A stretch of DNA of 64,000 nt from Mogibacterium sp. (GCA_017431685.1 JAFRKO010000027.1:31687-95686); one strand, 5' to 3'. Counted from the first letter of the stretch, positions 18,144 through 28,022 are shown. Numbers and translations are program-made. The notes: generated by a model from the letters alone, not told the origin.

Positions 18144-19319
18144 ATGGATTATGCATCTGAATCAGAAAGACTTCATGAGCTCTGGAACGGAAAAATAGAA
18201 GTTATCTCAAGAGTTAATGTGGATAATAAGGACGATCTTTCGCTCGCGTATACACCCGGGGTAGCGCAGCCATGCCTCGAGATACAGAAAGATCCTTCCA
18301 GGAGTTATGAGCTGACGAGAAGATGGAACATGTGCGCGGTTATAACAGACGGTTCTGCCGTTCTCGGCCTTGGAAATATAGGAGCCGAGGCGGGTATGCC
18401 GGTAATGGAAGGTAAATGCGTGCTCTTCAAATCATTCGCTGATGTAGATGCTTTTCCGCTGTGTATCAGGTCGCAGGATGTCGATACGATAGTGGAGACA
18501 GTCTATCAGATTTCAGGATCTTTCGGAGGAATCAATCTTGAGGATATCTCTGCGCCAAGATGCTTTGAGATAGAACGCAGACTAAAGGAGAGATGTGATA
18601 TCCCTGTGTTTCATGATGACCAGCATGGAACAGCCGTGATAGTTCTTGCCGGTCTGATAAATGCGCTTAAAATCGTCGGAAAGAAAAAAGAAGATGTAAA
18701 AGTAGTTATATCCGGTGCCGGAGCTGCAGGTATTTCTATAGGTAAAATGCTGATTTCTCAGGGGTTTGAGAATATAGTTATGAGCGATATCTGTGGTATC
18801 CTTTACAAAGGCCGGAAGGAAGGCATGAACTCCGCTCTTGAAGAAATGGCTGAATGTACTAATCGCAGCGGCGAAAGAGGTGCGCTGAAGGACGCGCTCA
18901 AAGGCGCGGATGTGTTCATAGGAGTCTCTGCACCGGGACTGGTAACTGCTGAAATGGTAAGATCAATGAATACGGATCCTGTCATTTTTGCCTGCGCCAA
19001 TCCTGTGCCTGAGATCTTTCCTGAAGAAGCAAAGGCAGGCGGAGCTGCAGTGGTATCTACCGGCAGATCGGACTATCCAAATCAGATCAATAACGTGCTC
19101 GCGTTCCCGGGAATTTTCCGCGGAGCGTTTGACTGCAGAGCTAAGAGTATAAATGAAGAAATGAAGCTCGCGGCAGCTAAAGCTCTCGCCGGCCTTATTT
19201 CCGATGATGAACTGTCTGCAGACTATATAATACCTAAAGCATTCGATAAAAGAGTCGGCCCTGCTGTGGCAGCAGCAGTGGCAGAGGCAGCAAGAAGGAC
19301 AGGCGCTGCCAGAAAATGA
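18144..19319 (+). CDS. NAD(P)-dependent malic enzyme (short form)
   Basis: Oxidative decarboxylation of malate to pyruvate. The 391 residues match the short bacterial malic enzymes (about 390-410): SLAYTPGVAQPCLEI for the substrate tyrosine region, HDDQHGTAVIVLAGL for the metal site, and the Rossmann motif GAGAAGISIG. AGAGGAG upstream of the ATG. It is divergent from the fumarase genes, so the pair could convert fumarate to pyruvate with release of NAD(P)H. Coenzyme choice (NAD or NADP) is not decided. Confidence 0.93.
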   Translation: MDYASESERLHELWNGKIEVISRVNVDNKDDLSLAYTPGVAQPCLEIQKDPSRSYELTRRWNMCAVITDGSAVLGLGNIGAEAGMPVMEGKCVLFKSFADVDAFPLCIRSQDVDTIVETVYQISGSFGGINLEDISAPRCFEIERRLKERCDIPVFHDDQHGTAVIVLAGLINALKIVGKKKEDVKVVISGAGAAGISIGKMLISQGFENIVMSDICGILYKGRKEGMNSALEEMAECTNRSGERGALKDALKGADVFIGVSAPGLVTAEMVRSMNTDPVIFACANPVPEIFPEEAKAGGAAVVSTGRSDYPNQINNVLAFPGIFRGAFDCRAKSINEEMKLAAAKALAGLISDDELSADYIIPKAFDKRVGPAVAAAVAEAARRTGAARK

Positions 19320-19425
19320 AAGTTCATTAAGTTTGGGGGAATAGCCATTTAGCGGAAGGTATAATAGACCCGTATTGATCTGCGTAAAAAAGCTGAAAAA
19401 TCAGTGGGAGCGGAAATTCGGGATA

Positions 19426-20301
19426 ATGATAGTATTTAATAACGTAACAAAAAAGTATGGAAACAACGTCGGACTGATAAATGCCAGTGTGCATATTAAC
19501 AGCGGCGATTTTGTTTTTCTTGTAGGACCAAGCGGAGCCGGAAAAACGACTTTTATAAGATTGATCCTCAAAGAGATTGAGCCTGACAGCGGCCGTATAA
19601 TCCTTGCGGGTAAGGACATTACAAAGATAAGAAAGCGTGAAGTGCCTGAGATAAGGCAGAAAATCGGAATGGTGTTCCAGGACTTCAGACTGCTTGAAAA
19701 GAAAACTGTCTATGAAAACGTGGCGTTTGCCATGGAGGTCCTCCACAAGAGAAAAAGAGAGATCAGAGAGAGAGTACCATATGTGCTCGAACTGGTAGAT
19801 ATAGCTGACAAGGCAAACAGATATCCGGATGAACTTTCTGCGGGAGAACAGCAGAGAGTCGGAATCGCAAGGGCACTGGTCAACAAGCCGAGAGTTCTCA
19901 TCTGTGATGAGCCAACCGGAAATCTTGATCCTATTACTGCAATGGATATCATGCGGCTGCTTGAACAGATCAACGTCAGAGGCACAACGATTCTAATGGT
20001 CACACATGCCAAGGATATCGTAGACAAGATGAACAAGAGGGTAGTTGCGATCGACAGAGGCCATATCGTGCGCGATGAAGAGGGCAGCTACGGCTTTGAA
20101 AAGCAAATTGAAGACGATATTTATGTACCGGGCTTTACGACATTCCTCGATCCGCGTGAACTGAGAGCAGCTCAGGCTCAGATCGACAGAAAGAACGGAA
20201 GCCAGAAGGGCAGGACTATCACTATGCCTGATCCGATCGGCTATTATGATGACAGTCTTGTGGACACTTACCTGAACGGAGGTGAGGACGTCTATGAGTA
20301 G
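19426..20301 (+). CDS. ftsE: Cell division ATP-binding protein FtsE with C-terminal extension
   Basis: ABC ATPase that with FtsX controls peptidoglycan hydrolases at the septum. Walker A is GPSGAGKTT, the Q loop MVFQDFRLL, signature LSAGEQQRVGIARAL, Walker B VLICDEPTGNLDP. At 291 residues it is about 60 longer than the usual 228; the extra C-terminal part is acidic and polar (YVPGFTTFLDPRELR...). The ATG at 19426 is chosen because it starts the canonical MIVFNNVTKKYG; the frame is open upstream to 19375. A TATAAT at 19360-19365 is a likely -10. It overlaps ftsX by eight bases. Confidence 0.93.
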   Translation: MIVFNNVTKKYGNNVGLINASVHINSGDFVFLVGPSGAGKTTFIRLILKEIEPDSGRIILAGKDITKIRKREVPEIRQKIGMVFQDFRLLEKKTVYENVAFAMEVLHKRKREIRERVPYVLELVDIADKANRYPDELSAGEQQRVGIARALVNKPRVLICDEPTGNLDPITAMDIMRLLEQINVRGTTILMVTHAKDIVDKMNKRVVAIDRGHIVRDEEGSYGFEKQIEDDIYVPGFTTFLDPRELRAAQAQIDRKNGSQKGRTITMPDPIGYYDDSLVDTYLNGGEDVYE

Positions 20302-21184
20302 AATGGGATACAATCTGAAACAGGCCGTATCTCAGATGGGCCGCAATAAGGGAATGTACTTTACCGCGATCCTGGCTATCACAGCTATGATGCTCATACT
20401 CGGGTTGTTCTTTGTGTCATTTGTTAATGTCAATCTTTTCGCTTCATCGTTAGAGAAGGATTACAACGTGATCCAGGTCTATCTCAAAGACGGCAACAAA
20501 ACTGAGACCACAGAAGCAGTCAAAACATCACTCGGAAAGATAAGCGGCGTAGAGAAGATAGAATACGTCTCCAAGGATGAAGCTCTGGAAACTCTCAGAG
20601 AAAGATGGGGAGACAACGGATATCTGCTGGAGAACCTTCCTGAGAACCCGCTGCCTGACTCGTATACGGTATATGTCAGTGACAAGGATGCCGCTAACAT
20701 GATAGGTGAGACAGCGCCTGACCTGAAAGGCGTAGATGATGTCGTTTATTATCGTGATACGATTGAAAAACTGGCTCAGCTGTCGCATTTTATCGAAATG
20801 GGATCGATCATAGCAATGGCTTTCCTGATAATAGTATCTATCATCATAGTTGCTAATACCATTAAACTGACGGTGTTCAACAGAGAAAAAGAAATAGGCA
20901 TTATGAAATACCTCGGCGCGACAAACTGGTTCGTCAGGGCGCCGTTCATCTGGGGAGGAATAATAGTCGGTATGCTGGCATCAGTGATTGCTACTGGTCT
21001 GACATATCTCATATACACTAAGATAACCGGGATTATCGGGTCAGACATCACCAGGATGCTTTCAATCTCTGTCATACCGGCAGAGCAGCTTACTACGACT
21101 CTTCTGACAATGTTCCTCATTCTGGGAATAGGCATAGGCATTATCGGAAGCTCGATATCCATAAAAAGGTTCCTCGACAAATAG
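20294..21184 (+). CDS. ftsX: Cell division protein FtsX
   Basis: Membrane partner of FtsE, 296 residues from the ATG at 20294 (a GTG at 20282 is possible). One N-terminal helix (YFTAILAITAMMLILGLFFV), an extracellular domain (about 60-160) and three C-terminal helices with the MacB-like core (FNREKEIGIMKYLGATNWFVRAPF). GGAGGTGAGG five bases upstream supports the ATG. The extracellular loop would contact the M23 hydrolase encoded next. Confidence 0.94.
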   Translation: MSRMGYNLKQAVSQMGRNKGMYFTAILAITAMMLILGLFFVSFVNVNLFASSLEKDYNVIQVYLKDGNKTETTEAVKTSLGKISGVEKIEYVSKDEALETLRERWGDNGYLLENLPENPLPDSYTVYVSDKDAANMIGETAPDLKGVDDVVYYRDTIEKLAQLSHFIEMGSIIAMAFLIIVSIIIVANTIKLTVFNREKEIGIMKYLGATNWFVRAPFIWGGIIVGMLASVIATGLTYLIYTKITGIIGSDITRMLSISVIPAEQLTTTLLTMFLILGIGIGIIGSSISIKRFLDK

Positions 21185-21199
21185 AACAGGACGCTCATA

Positions 21200-22489
21200 A
21201 TGAATAACAGAAATAGATACAGCTTAATACTTGTGCTTGTAATAATAGCAGCTCTGTTTTCTGCAACATTTATATCATCTTTCGCAGTAAGCCAGGAAGA
21301 AGGCGATGTGTCTCAGGGCACAAAAGCGGTGACCCAGGAAGAATATGACGCGGCTCAGAAGGCAGCAAAGGAAGCAAAAGCAGCAACTGAAGCCAAGCGT
21401 AAAGAGGCTAAAGAGGCTGCAAAAAAAGCAGCTAAAGCAGTCGCTAATTTTGAGGACGCCGAGAAACAGCTGGAGAAACTTTCAGGTGAGATCGAGACGA
21501 AAAAAATCGAGATATCCAATACGGAAGCTAAGATTGAGACCAAAGAATCTGAAATAGAGGTCAAGCAGGGCGAAATAGAAGCCAAAAAGTCCGAGATGGA
21601 GGAAAAAGAAAAGGAAATCGAGGATCAGAACACTGCCCTCAACGACAGGCTTGTTGCCATGTACAAGAGCGGAAATGCCGGTATGGCAGATGTAATTCTC
21701 AATTCCGAGAGTGTAGAAGATCTCCTGTCAAATGTCGGCATGGTGCACAGGATACTTGAAAGCGATGAAAAACTCCTGAAGAAACTGCAGAAAGACTACA
21801 AAGTGCTTAAAAAATTCAAGAAAGAGCTCGAGGAACAGCATGCAGTGCTTGAAGGGGAGCAAATGGCTCTCGAAGAAGAGCAGATGGTGCTTGAGGATCA
21901 GCAGATAGGGCTTGAAGCCAAGGAAGCTGAGACAGAAGAACTCAAGAAGAAGTATAAGGAAGAAGCTGACAAAATGCATGCCATGCAGGCACAGAAGGAA
22001 GCTGAGGCAGCAGAAATGGCTGCAGATGCTCTTCGAAAGCAGCAGGAAGCTGAAAGCATGATAGTAAGCGCCGGCGGTAAGATAGATATGGCTCCGGGCG
22101 AATATGCATGGCCTACACAGTCAAACTGGGAGCTTTCAGACAAATATGGATGGAGGATATGCCCGTTCCACGGCAAGGAATTCCACAACGGTCTGGACAT
22201 CGTACTCACCAGCGGAACCAACGGCTCACCGGTATATGCTATTGCAGACGGATATATAACCAGTGCATCCTGGTACGGCGGATACGGAAACTGTATCCAG
22301 TATGCTGTAGGAAACGGATATAGTGTTCTCTGCGGCCACCTTAGCGGGTATAATTGTAAAGAAGGACAGTATGTGACAAAAGGCAGTGTTATAGGCTATA
22401 TAGGAAGTACTGGAGCCTCCACAGGCCCGCATCTGCACTTTACGGTGTTCCAGGAAGGAGACACTATAAATCCGCTATCACTCTACTGA
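21200..22489 (+). CDS. Coiled-coil peptidoglycan endopeptidase (EnvC/PcsB-like, M23)
   Basis: Secreted 429-residue protein: signal peptide (about 7-29), a long Glu/Lys-rich coiled coil (about 45-300, heptads such as EIETKKIEISNTEAKIETKE), then an M23/LytM domain. Zinc ligands are intact: H329 and D333 in FHNGLDIV, and H411-H413 in HLHF. Because these are present it should be catalytically active, unlike EnvC itself, whose domain is degenerate. It directly follows ftsX, so it is the probable hydrolase switched on by FtsEX. The coiled coil is the known docking element for FtsX in this class. Confidence 0.92.
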   Translation: MNNRNRYSLILVLVIIAALFSATFISSFAVSQEEGDVSQGTKAVTQEEYDAAQKAAKEAKAATEAKRKEAKEAAKKAAKAVANFEDAEKQLEKLSGEIETKKIEISNTEAKIETKESEIEVKQGEIEAKKSEMEEKEKEIEDQNTALNDRLVAMYKSGNAGMADVILNSESVEDLLSNVGMVHRILESDEKLLKKLQKDYKVLKKFKKELEEQHAVLEGEQMALEEEQMVLEDQQIGLEAKEAETEELKKKYKEEADKMHAMQAQKEAEAAEMAADALRKQQEAESMIVSAGGKIDMAPGEYAWPTQSNWELSDKYGWRICPFHGKEFHNGLDIVLTSGTNGSPVYAIADGYITSASWYGGYGNCIQYAVGNGYSVLCGHLSGYNCKEGQYVTKGSVIGYIGSTGASTGPHLHFTVFQEGDTINPLSLY

Positions 22490-22503
22490 CCGGTGCGGAA
22501 GTA

Positions 22504-24150
22504 ATGAAAATTCACTCTAAAATACTTGAAATAATTGAATCAAGAGGTATCGGAGAGGAGATGCTCGAGGAATTCTTCTCTCCGAGACCGAGACTGGCGT
22601 ATGATCCATTCCTGCTCGCTAACATGCGCGAAGGGGTGGATTCTTTGCTAAAAGCGGTCGATGAAGGCAGACACATAGTTATTTACGGTGACTATGATGT
22701 CGACGGCATTACTTCGACTGCTCTTTTGATGAAGGTTATAGGATCTCTGACCGATAATGTAACATACTATATCCCGTCCAGACTGGATGAGGGATATGGT
22801 CTGCATAGAGAATCAATTGACAGGATACGTGATGCCGGCGGAGAGTTCATAGTCACCGTAGACTGCGGATCTTCATCTGCTGAGGAGACAGCATATGCCC
22901 ATTCCCTGGGAATCGGAACGCTGGTGACGGATCACCATAATATGAGCGAGCGCAGGGCAGAGGGACTGATTATAAATCCGAGAATGGAAGGTGACACATA
23001 TCCGTTCAAAGGTCTCGCTGGTGTGGGCGTAGCGTATAAAGTGGCTCTTGCCATTGCCAGAGAGCGAAGCGTTCCGGGTCCTCTGATGGCAGAAATGCTT
23101 GAGTTCGCCACAGTAGGAACTATAGCTGATATAATGCCAATGACTGATGAGAACCGTACAATGGTAAAATGCGGTCTCAGAAGCATACATCTTGGCTGCC
23201 GCAACAAAGGGCTGAGGGAGCTGATCGACAGATCGGCACTTGATTACAGAACTCTGAAAGCCGGTGATATATCATTCGGCATAGCGCCTAAAATAAATGC
23301 TTCAGGCAGACTGGGCGATGCTTCATTAGGCGTCAGACTGCTTTTGTCCGACGATGAGAAAGAAATCAGGGACTGCTGTACAGAGCTGATAGAAGCCAAC
23401 AGGGAGCGCAGACGGCTCCAGGACGAAGCTTACGAGAGAGGGCGTTCGCTGCTTGACAGCGAGCTCGACAAAGGGGATTTCGTTATAGTTGAAATAAATG
23501 ATTCTCATGAAGGTGTACTGGGAATAGTTGCAGGCAAGCTCAGGGAAAAGATAAACAGACCTGTTATTGTAATATCGAGGAACGGTGACATATATAAAGG
23601 AACCGGAAGATCGATCCCGGGCGTAAACCTGTTTGAGATGCTTGACAAATACAGAGAGAGATTTATAAGTTTCGGCGGCCACAGCGCAGCATGCGGTTTC
23701 ACGATCGATGCCGGCAGTATGGATGAGCTGAGAAAAGATTTAAACAAAGATATCAGCCAAATGCTTGAAGAGAAACCTGATCTTCTGAAAGAAATACATA
23801 ACAGTGACGCGGTTCTCGAAACTGATGATATAGACTTAGGTCTGGCTGAGGCTCTTCAGATGATGGAACCTTGCGGCAAGGACAACGAGGTGCCTGTGTT
23901 CGTTATCCGGAATGCTGAGGTAAGAGGGTGGAGATTTCTCAAAGACGATGATAAAATGGCTAGGTTCTCACTTATCACAGCCGACGGCAAAAGCATAGAT
24001 TCTGTCATTTTCAGGAATGCTGCGGAAGCGTATGAGGCCGTGACTGAGGGCAGGGTGGACATCTACTGCAATATAGAGATCAATACCTGGAGAGATGTAA
24101 GAAAGGCGCAGGTTATAGCCAGAGAGATATTGCCTGCAGGGACTGAATGA
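22504..24150 (+). CDS. recJ: Single-stranded-DNA exonuclease RecJ
   Basis: 5'-3' exonuclease of the RecF pathway and mismatch repair. The 548 residues have the DHH-family motifs in order: DYDVDGITST (about 61-70), VDCGSSS, VTDHHNMSE, a region GTIADIMPM, and the DHHA1 motif FGGHSAACGFTI, followed by an OB domain. Start ATG is 14 bases after the M23 gene; it overlaps ctpA by four bases at its end. Confidence 0.94.
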   Translation: MKIHSKILEIIESRGIGEEMLEEFFSPRPRLAYDPFLLANMREGVDSLLKAVDEGRHIVIYGDYDVDGITSTALLMKVIGSLTDNVTYYIPSRLDEGYGLHRESIDRIRDAGGEFIVTVDCGSSSAEETAYAHSLGIGTLVTDHHNMSERRAEGLIINPRMEGDTYPFKGLAGVGVAYKVALAIARERSVPGPLMAEMLEFATVGTIADIMPMTDENRTMVKCGLRSIHLGCRNKGLRELIDRSALDYRTLKAGDISFGIAPKINASGRLGDASLGVRLLLSDDEKEIRDCCTELIEANRERRRLQDEAYERGRSLLDSELDKGDFVIVEINDSHEGVLGIVAGKLREKINRPVIVISRNGDIYKGTGRSIPGVNLFEMLDKYRERFISFGGHSAACGFTIDAGSMDELRKDLNKDISQMLEEKPDLLKEIHNSDAVLETDDIDLGLAEALQMMEPCGKDNEVPVFVIRNAEVRGWRFLKDDDKMARFSLITADGKSIDSVIFRNAAEAYEAVTEGRVDIYCNIEINTWRDVRKAQVIAREILPAGTE

Positions 24151-25442
24151 TGCACGAAGATCTGATCAAAGAGATAAATGAAGATAAGAAGCTGGGGCTC
24201 GATCTTTCGGACACAGCCTATTATAACGTAGACGACGGAGTGACTGATGAACCGCTTCTGGTTGATGTTTCAGAATCAGAAGAAGAAGCACCATTGCCGA
24301 AGACGAGACTCGGCCTGCTGTTTTCATTCCTGCTTGGTATTATCGCATGCCTTGCAGTGATCGTTCTGTGCGTACAGGTTTTCGGTGTGGGACATTTTGT
24401 ATCAGATAATACATATGACTATTACATAGATCTTGACAAATCGTGCAGCAAATATTACGAGATTATGAAGATGATAGGCGAGGATCCTATCGCACAGACT
24501 GAGCCTGAAGAATTAAGTGACGAGCAGTTAAAGAATTTAGTAAACAGCATCGGAGATCCTTATGCTGCTTACTATACAGCAGCTGAGTATGCGGAGCTTG
24601 AAAAGAGATATATGGGCGATTATGTCGGTATAGGTATAGGCGTTGTTGAGGAAGACGGAAAAGTAGTTATAAAGTCTGTCTTTGCAAATACCCCGGCTGA
24701 GGAAGCCGGCCTGCAGGTAGATGATGTGATCCTGAAGGTGGAAGGAAAAGCACCGGCTGATGTGGATGAAGCAGTGCAGATGATAAGCGGTGAAGCCGGA
24801 ACGAAAGTTAAAATCACCATCGGGCGCGGCGACGATACATTTGATTATGAACTCAGCAGACAGAAAATCGATACCGATTCTGTAGCTTACAGTAAGCTCG
24901 AAGAGTATCCTGAGATCGGCTATATTCTCATTTCTTCGTTTATCACCGGCACAGATGATGAATTCAAAATGGCCGTGAAAGATCTCAAGGCAAAGGGCTG
25001 CACCAAATTCATCCTTGACTTAAGAGATAATGGCGGCGGACTGACAGAATCGAGCATTGAAATAGCGGATTATCTGCTCCCTGCATGCAAGATAATGAGT
25101 GAAAATACAAAAGATGGCTCAGAGACGGTATATAATTCAGATGCGAGTTCGGCAGATCTTGATATGGTCATACTCGTAAATGGGAATACTGCAAGCGCTT
25201 CGGAAATACTGACTGCAGCGCTCCAGGATAACAATGCCGGTGTTGTAATCGGTACTAAGACTTACGGAAAGGGCGTCACGCAGGTCATGCATAAGTTCAG
25301 CGACGGAACTGCTGTGAAGCTTACAGTAACAGAATATTTCAGACCGAGCGGTGAAACGGTAAACGGTATAGGCATTACGCCTGATATTGAGGCAGAAGGA
25401 GAAGAAGTGCTCGAAGAGGCATTTAAAGAGCTCACGGAGTGA
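24147..25442 (+). CDS. ctpA: C-terminal processing peptidase (S41 family, CtpA-like)
   Basis: Membrane-anchored serine protease of 431 residues: an acidic cytoplasmic tail (about 1-50), one membrane helix (LGLLFSFLLGIIACLAVIVL, about 55-75), a PDZ domain (about 150-235, GIGIGVVEEDGKVVIKSVF) and the S41 core. The catalytic dyad is visible: S350 in NTASASEI and K375 in TYGKGVTQ, separated by 25 as in known enzymes. In Firmicutes such proteases trim secreted or cell-wall proteins; an FtsEX-controlled hydrolase three genes upstream is a reasonable but unproven substrate. ATGATG start overlaps recJ by four bases. Confidence 0.93.
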   Translation: MMHEDLIKEINEDKKLGLDLSDTAYYNVDDGVTDEPLLVDVSESEEEAPLPKTRLGLLFSFLLGIIACLAVIVLCVQVFGVGHFVSDNTYDYYIDLDKSCSKYYEIMKMIGEDPIAQTEPEELSDEQLKNLVNSIGDPYAAYYTAAEYAELEKRYMGDYVGIGIGVVEEDGKVVIKSVFANTPAEEAGLQVDDVILKVEGKAPADVDEAVQMISGEAGTKVKITIGRGDDTFDYELSRQKIDTDSVAYSKLEEYPEIGYILISSFITGTDDEFKMAVKDLKAKGCTKFILDLRDNGGGLTESSIEIADYLLPACKIMSENTKDGSETVYNSDASSADLDMVILVNGNTASASEILTAALQDNNAGVVIGTKTYGKGVTQVMHKFSDGTAVKLTVTEYFRPSGETVNGIGITPDIEAEGEEVLEEAFKELTE

Positions 25443-26062
25443 TCATATATTATACTGATAAATTCAATGGCGGCCGTGAAGAAAGCCACTGGCTGCTCGA
25501 AAAGGCTCTCGCGGTTCATACCGGAGATGAACAACAGGCAAAGATACTGATTGGGGCAATGAAGGAGGGAGAACACGGTAAGCCTTTTATAGAAGGCTTC
25601 AGCTGTTTCTCCATTTCTCATACCGGGAACATCTGGGCCGTTCTTATTGCGGATCAGGAATGTGGGCTTGACATCCAGCTATGCAGGAAATGTGATATGA
25701 AAGCTATCGCTGACAGATGGTTTGCTCCCCGGGATGCCGCAAGGATAACTGAACTGGGTCGCAGAGACGAATCCGGAACCGGAATGGAGTCATCTGACAA
25801 GGAGAATGCCGTTGATACATTCTTTCGCATATGGACCAGACGCGAGGCGCTTACAAAAGCTCTTGGCGGCACGGTATATGATTCCGGTCTGCCCGGTGTT
25901 CTATCTGAATATACAGTAATAGATGGAAAGCGGTATTCATTTACCGACATGGTTTTTCCGATCAGCAAACCAATCTACACTGCGGTATGTGTTAAGGGAA
26001 GCAAGTCTGCTGTTCTGTCAGGGATCATTTATCTGGAGGGAGTTTATCAGAAGCAGAATTAA
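25439..26062 (+). CDS. 4'-phosphopantetheinyl transferase (Sfp type)
   Basis: Attaches phosphopantetheine from CoA to carrier proteins. The 207 residues have the two superfamily motifs: GLDIQ (magnesium site) and FFRIWTRREALTKALG (WxxKEA-type helix with Arg in place of the first Lys). It starts with GTG overlapping the ctpA stop by four bases. Sfp-type enzymes usually serve nonribosomal peptide or polyketide synthases, or act on the fatty-acid carrier where AcpS is absent. No carrier protein lies in the window, so the target is open. Confidence 0.85.
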   Translation: MIIYYTDKFNGGREESHWLLEKALAVHTGDEQQAKILIGAMKEGEHGKPFIEGFSCFSISHTGNIWAVLIADQECGLDIQLCRKCDMKAIADRWFAPRDAARITELGRRDESGTGMESSDKENAVDTFFRIWTRREALTKALGGTVYDSGLPGVLSEYTVIDGKRYSFTDMVFPISKPIYTAVCVKGSKSAVLSGIIYLEGVYQKQN

Positions 26063-26081
26063 AGAGCTGCGTCACAGAAGA

Positions 26082-26618
26082 ATGAGCGATATCGAAAAAG
26101 GAAAAAAGAATAAAAAGACAGCTGTAGAAACTGCATATGCTTTTCTTGCGGTCAGGATGCGTACAACGGAAGAGGTAAGGAAGCATCTTGAAAGCAAGGA
26201 GTATGATGAAAAGGAAATACTCGACACGATCAACGAACTGATAGGCATGAGATATCTTGATGACTATCAGTTTGCTTTAAGGTATTATGAGTATAATCAT
26301 GAGAAAAAGCGCGGCGCACTTAGGGCAGAGCGCGAACTCATTGAAAAGGGCATTGACAGGGACACAGTCCGCAATGCTAAGGAGGATTTTCTGTATGAGC
26401 AGAAAATCAATGAGTTTGAGGATGCTCTTGACATAGCGCTGAAGGAAGTGTTTGTGCCGTCAAAAATCTACGGCGAATCACCTGTAATGAAGACTGTCGA
26501 TGACAGACTGACTGCGAAGATCGCGCGTAAGCTTGAGGGGAAAGGCTTTTCAAAGGGGGATATCTTCAGGGTGCTTGAAAGCATCAGAAGAGAAGCAGAG
26601 GAGTATCGGGATGAATGA
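26082..26618 (+). CDS. recX: Regulatory protein RecX
   Basis: Modulator of the RecA filament. The 178 residues show the three-helix RecX repeats: AYAFLAVRMRTTEEVRKHLE, then YLDDYQFALRYYEYNHEKKRGALRAERELIEKGI split over two repeats, and a C-terminal KIARKLEGKGFSKGDIFRVLE. The start is uncertain: the ATG at 26082 has only AGAAG before it, but it gives the normal length, and upstream sequence in frame belongs to the transferase gene. It overlaps the next gene by eight bases. recA is not in the window. Confidence 0.85.
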   Translation: MSDIEKGKKNKKTAVETAYAFLAVRMRTTEEVRKHLESKEYDEKEILDTINELIGMRYLDDYQFALRYYEYNHEKKRGALRAERELIEKGIDRDTVRNAKEDFLYEQKINEFEDALDIALKEVFVPSKIYGESPVMKTVDDRLTAKIARKLEGKGFSKGDIFRVLESIRREAEEYRDE

Positions 26619-27282
26619 CAGAGATTCACGTACATTAAAACTTATTGGCGAAGAAGGACTGGCACGCCTTAAAGCATCGTCGGTCCTGATAGTAGGCATA
26701 GGCGGAGTAGGTTCATATGCTGCAGAAGCAATAGCCCGTGCGGGTGTCGGCAGCATCACTCTGATGGATGGAGACAGTGTACAGCCAAGCAATCTTAACA
26801 GGCAGCTTGTAGCTCTCACATCGACTCTGGGAAGAAACAAAGCTGAAGTAATGACCGGAAGGATCAGGGATATCAATCCGGATGCTGACGTTAAGGCGCT
26901 TGCAAGGTTCTATGAAGAAGATGACGAGCTCGATCTTACTGCGTATGACTGGATCATAGACGCGATAGACAGCGTTTATGCCAAAACAGCGCTCATAAAA
27001 ACTGCAATAGAGAAAGATGTCAACATCGTTTCGGCTATGGGAGCTGCGGGCAAATTTGATACACTGTTCAAAGTAGCCGACATCTCTAAAACTTCGACAT
27101 GCCCCCTGGCAAAGGTGATGCGTAAGAGGCTCAGAGATATAGGCATAGAGCACCTGCCGGTAGTTTATTCGGAAGAAAAACCAATGCTGCGCGATGGCGA
27201 TCTTGGTACTCTCAGCTATGTACCGGGATCAGCAGGTCTGTGCCTGGCAGGATATGTGATCAAATCTATCGTCAATCAATAA
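26611..27282 (+). CDS. tcdA: tRNA threonylcarbamoyladenosine dehydratase (TcdA/ThiF family)
   Basis: E1-like enzyme that cyclises t6A37 in tRNAs. The 223 residues have the adenylating Rossmann motif GIGGVGSYAAEAIARAG, DSVQPSNLNRQ, DAIDSVYAKTALI, and the family-specific C-terminal STCPLAKVMRKRLRDIGI. GAGGAG seven bases before ATG 26611 overrules the longer open frame. The start overlaps recX by eight bases. The usual partner CsdA/CsdE is not seen. Confidence 0.88.
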   Translation: MNDRDSRTLKLIGEEGLARLKASSVLIVGIGGVGSYAAEAIARAGVGSITLMDGDSVQPSNLNRQLVALTSTLGRNKAEVMTGRIRDINPDADVKALARFYEEDDELDLTAYDWIIDAIDSVYAKTALIKTAIEKDVNIVSAMGAAGKFDTLFKVADISKTSTCPLAKVMRKRLRDIGIEHLPVVYSEEKPMLRDGDLGTLSYVPGSAGLCLAGYVIKSIVNQ

Positions 27283-27305
27283 AACTAAACAAGGGAGGTC
27301 AGGCA

Positions 27306-28022
27306 GTGAGGATTTTTGCTGTAGCAGATCTGCATCTGTCATTCGATGAGAATATTGATAAGCCGATGAATAAGTTCGGACCGGGATGGGAGGATCATCC
27401 CGACAGGCTGAAAGCCAACTGGGAGAAGCTGGTGACTGATGATGACATCGTGCTGATCCCGGGCGACATCTCGTGGGCTCTGAGAATCGAGGAGGCTATT
27501 GCCGACTTTGACTGGATCCATAATCTTCCGGGTAAAAAGCTGCTCTCAAAAGGCAACCACGATCTATGGTGGTCCAGGATCCGGTATCTGAATTCACTAT
27601 ATGATGATATAATATTTCTGCAGAACGAATGCTATTCTATAGAAGATGAAAATATAGTGATCACTGCCTCAAGAGGCTGGCCTTATCCAGGATCTGATGA
27701 GTATACTGAGCATGACGAAAAAATTTATGCCAGAGAGCTCGGGAGAATGAAACTGGGACTCGATGCTGCGAAAAACAAGGCTCCGGATTCGCGAATTATA
27801 GCATGTCTTCACTATCCGCCTGCAGGTCCGGGAGGAAGGGAGACCGAATTTACAAAGCTTCTGGAAGAGTATGGCGTGTGGAAGTGCGTTTACGGGCACC
27901 TGCACGGTATGCCTGCTTACAACACCGGTATAAGAGGCAGTTTCAGAGGTATAGATTACATACTCGCTTCATATGATTACATAGGCGGTGTGCCTAAAGT
28001 CATCTATGACAGCAGTATATGA
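27306..28022 (+). CDS. Calcineurin-like metallophosphoesterase
   Basis: A 238-residue cytoplasmic phosphoesterase with the five metal-binding blocks: ADLHLS, PGDISWA, SKGNHD, CLHYPPAG and YGHLHG. Substrate unknown. GTG start at 27306 is chosen because GGGAGGT lies seven bases upstream; an ATG-type start is not available near. Its stop overlaps the following dacA-type gene by four bases. A second, unrelated metallophosphoesterase is at 32979. Confidence 0.88.
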   Translation: MRIFAVADLHLSFDENIDKPMNKFGPGWEDHPDRLKANWEKLVTDDDIVLIPGDISWALRIEEAIADFDWIHNLPGKKLLSKGNHDLWWSRIRYLNSLYDDIIFLQNECYSIEDENIVITASRGWPYPGSDEYTEHDEKIYARELGRMKLGLDAAKNKAPDSRIIACLHYPPAGPGGRETEFTKLLEEYGVWKCVYGHLHGMPAYNTGIRGSFRGIDYILASYDYIGGVPKVIYDSSI

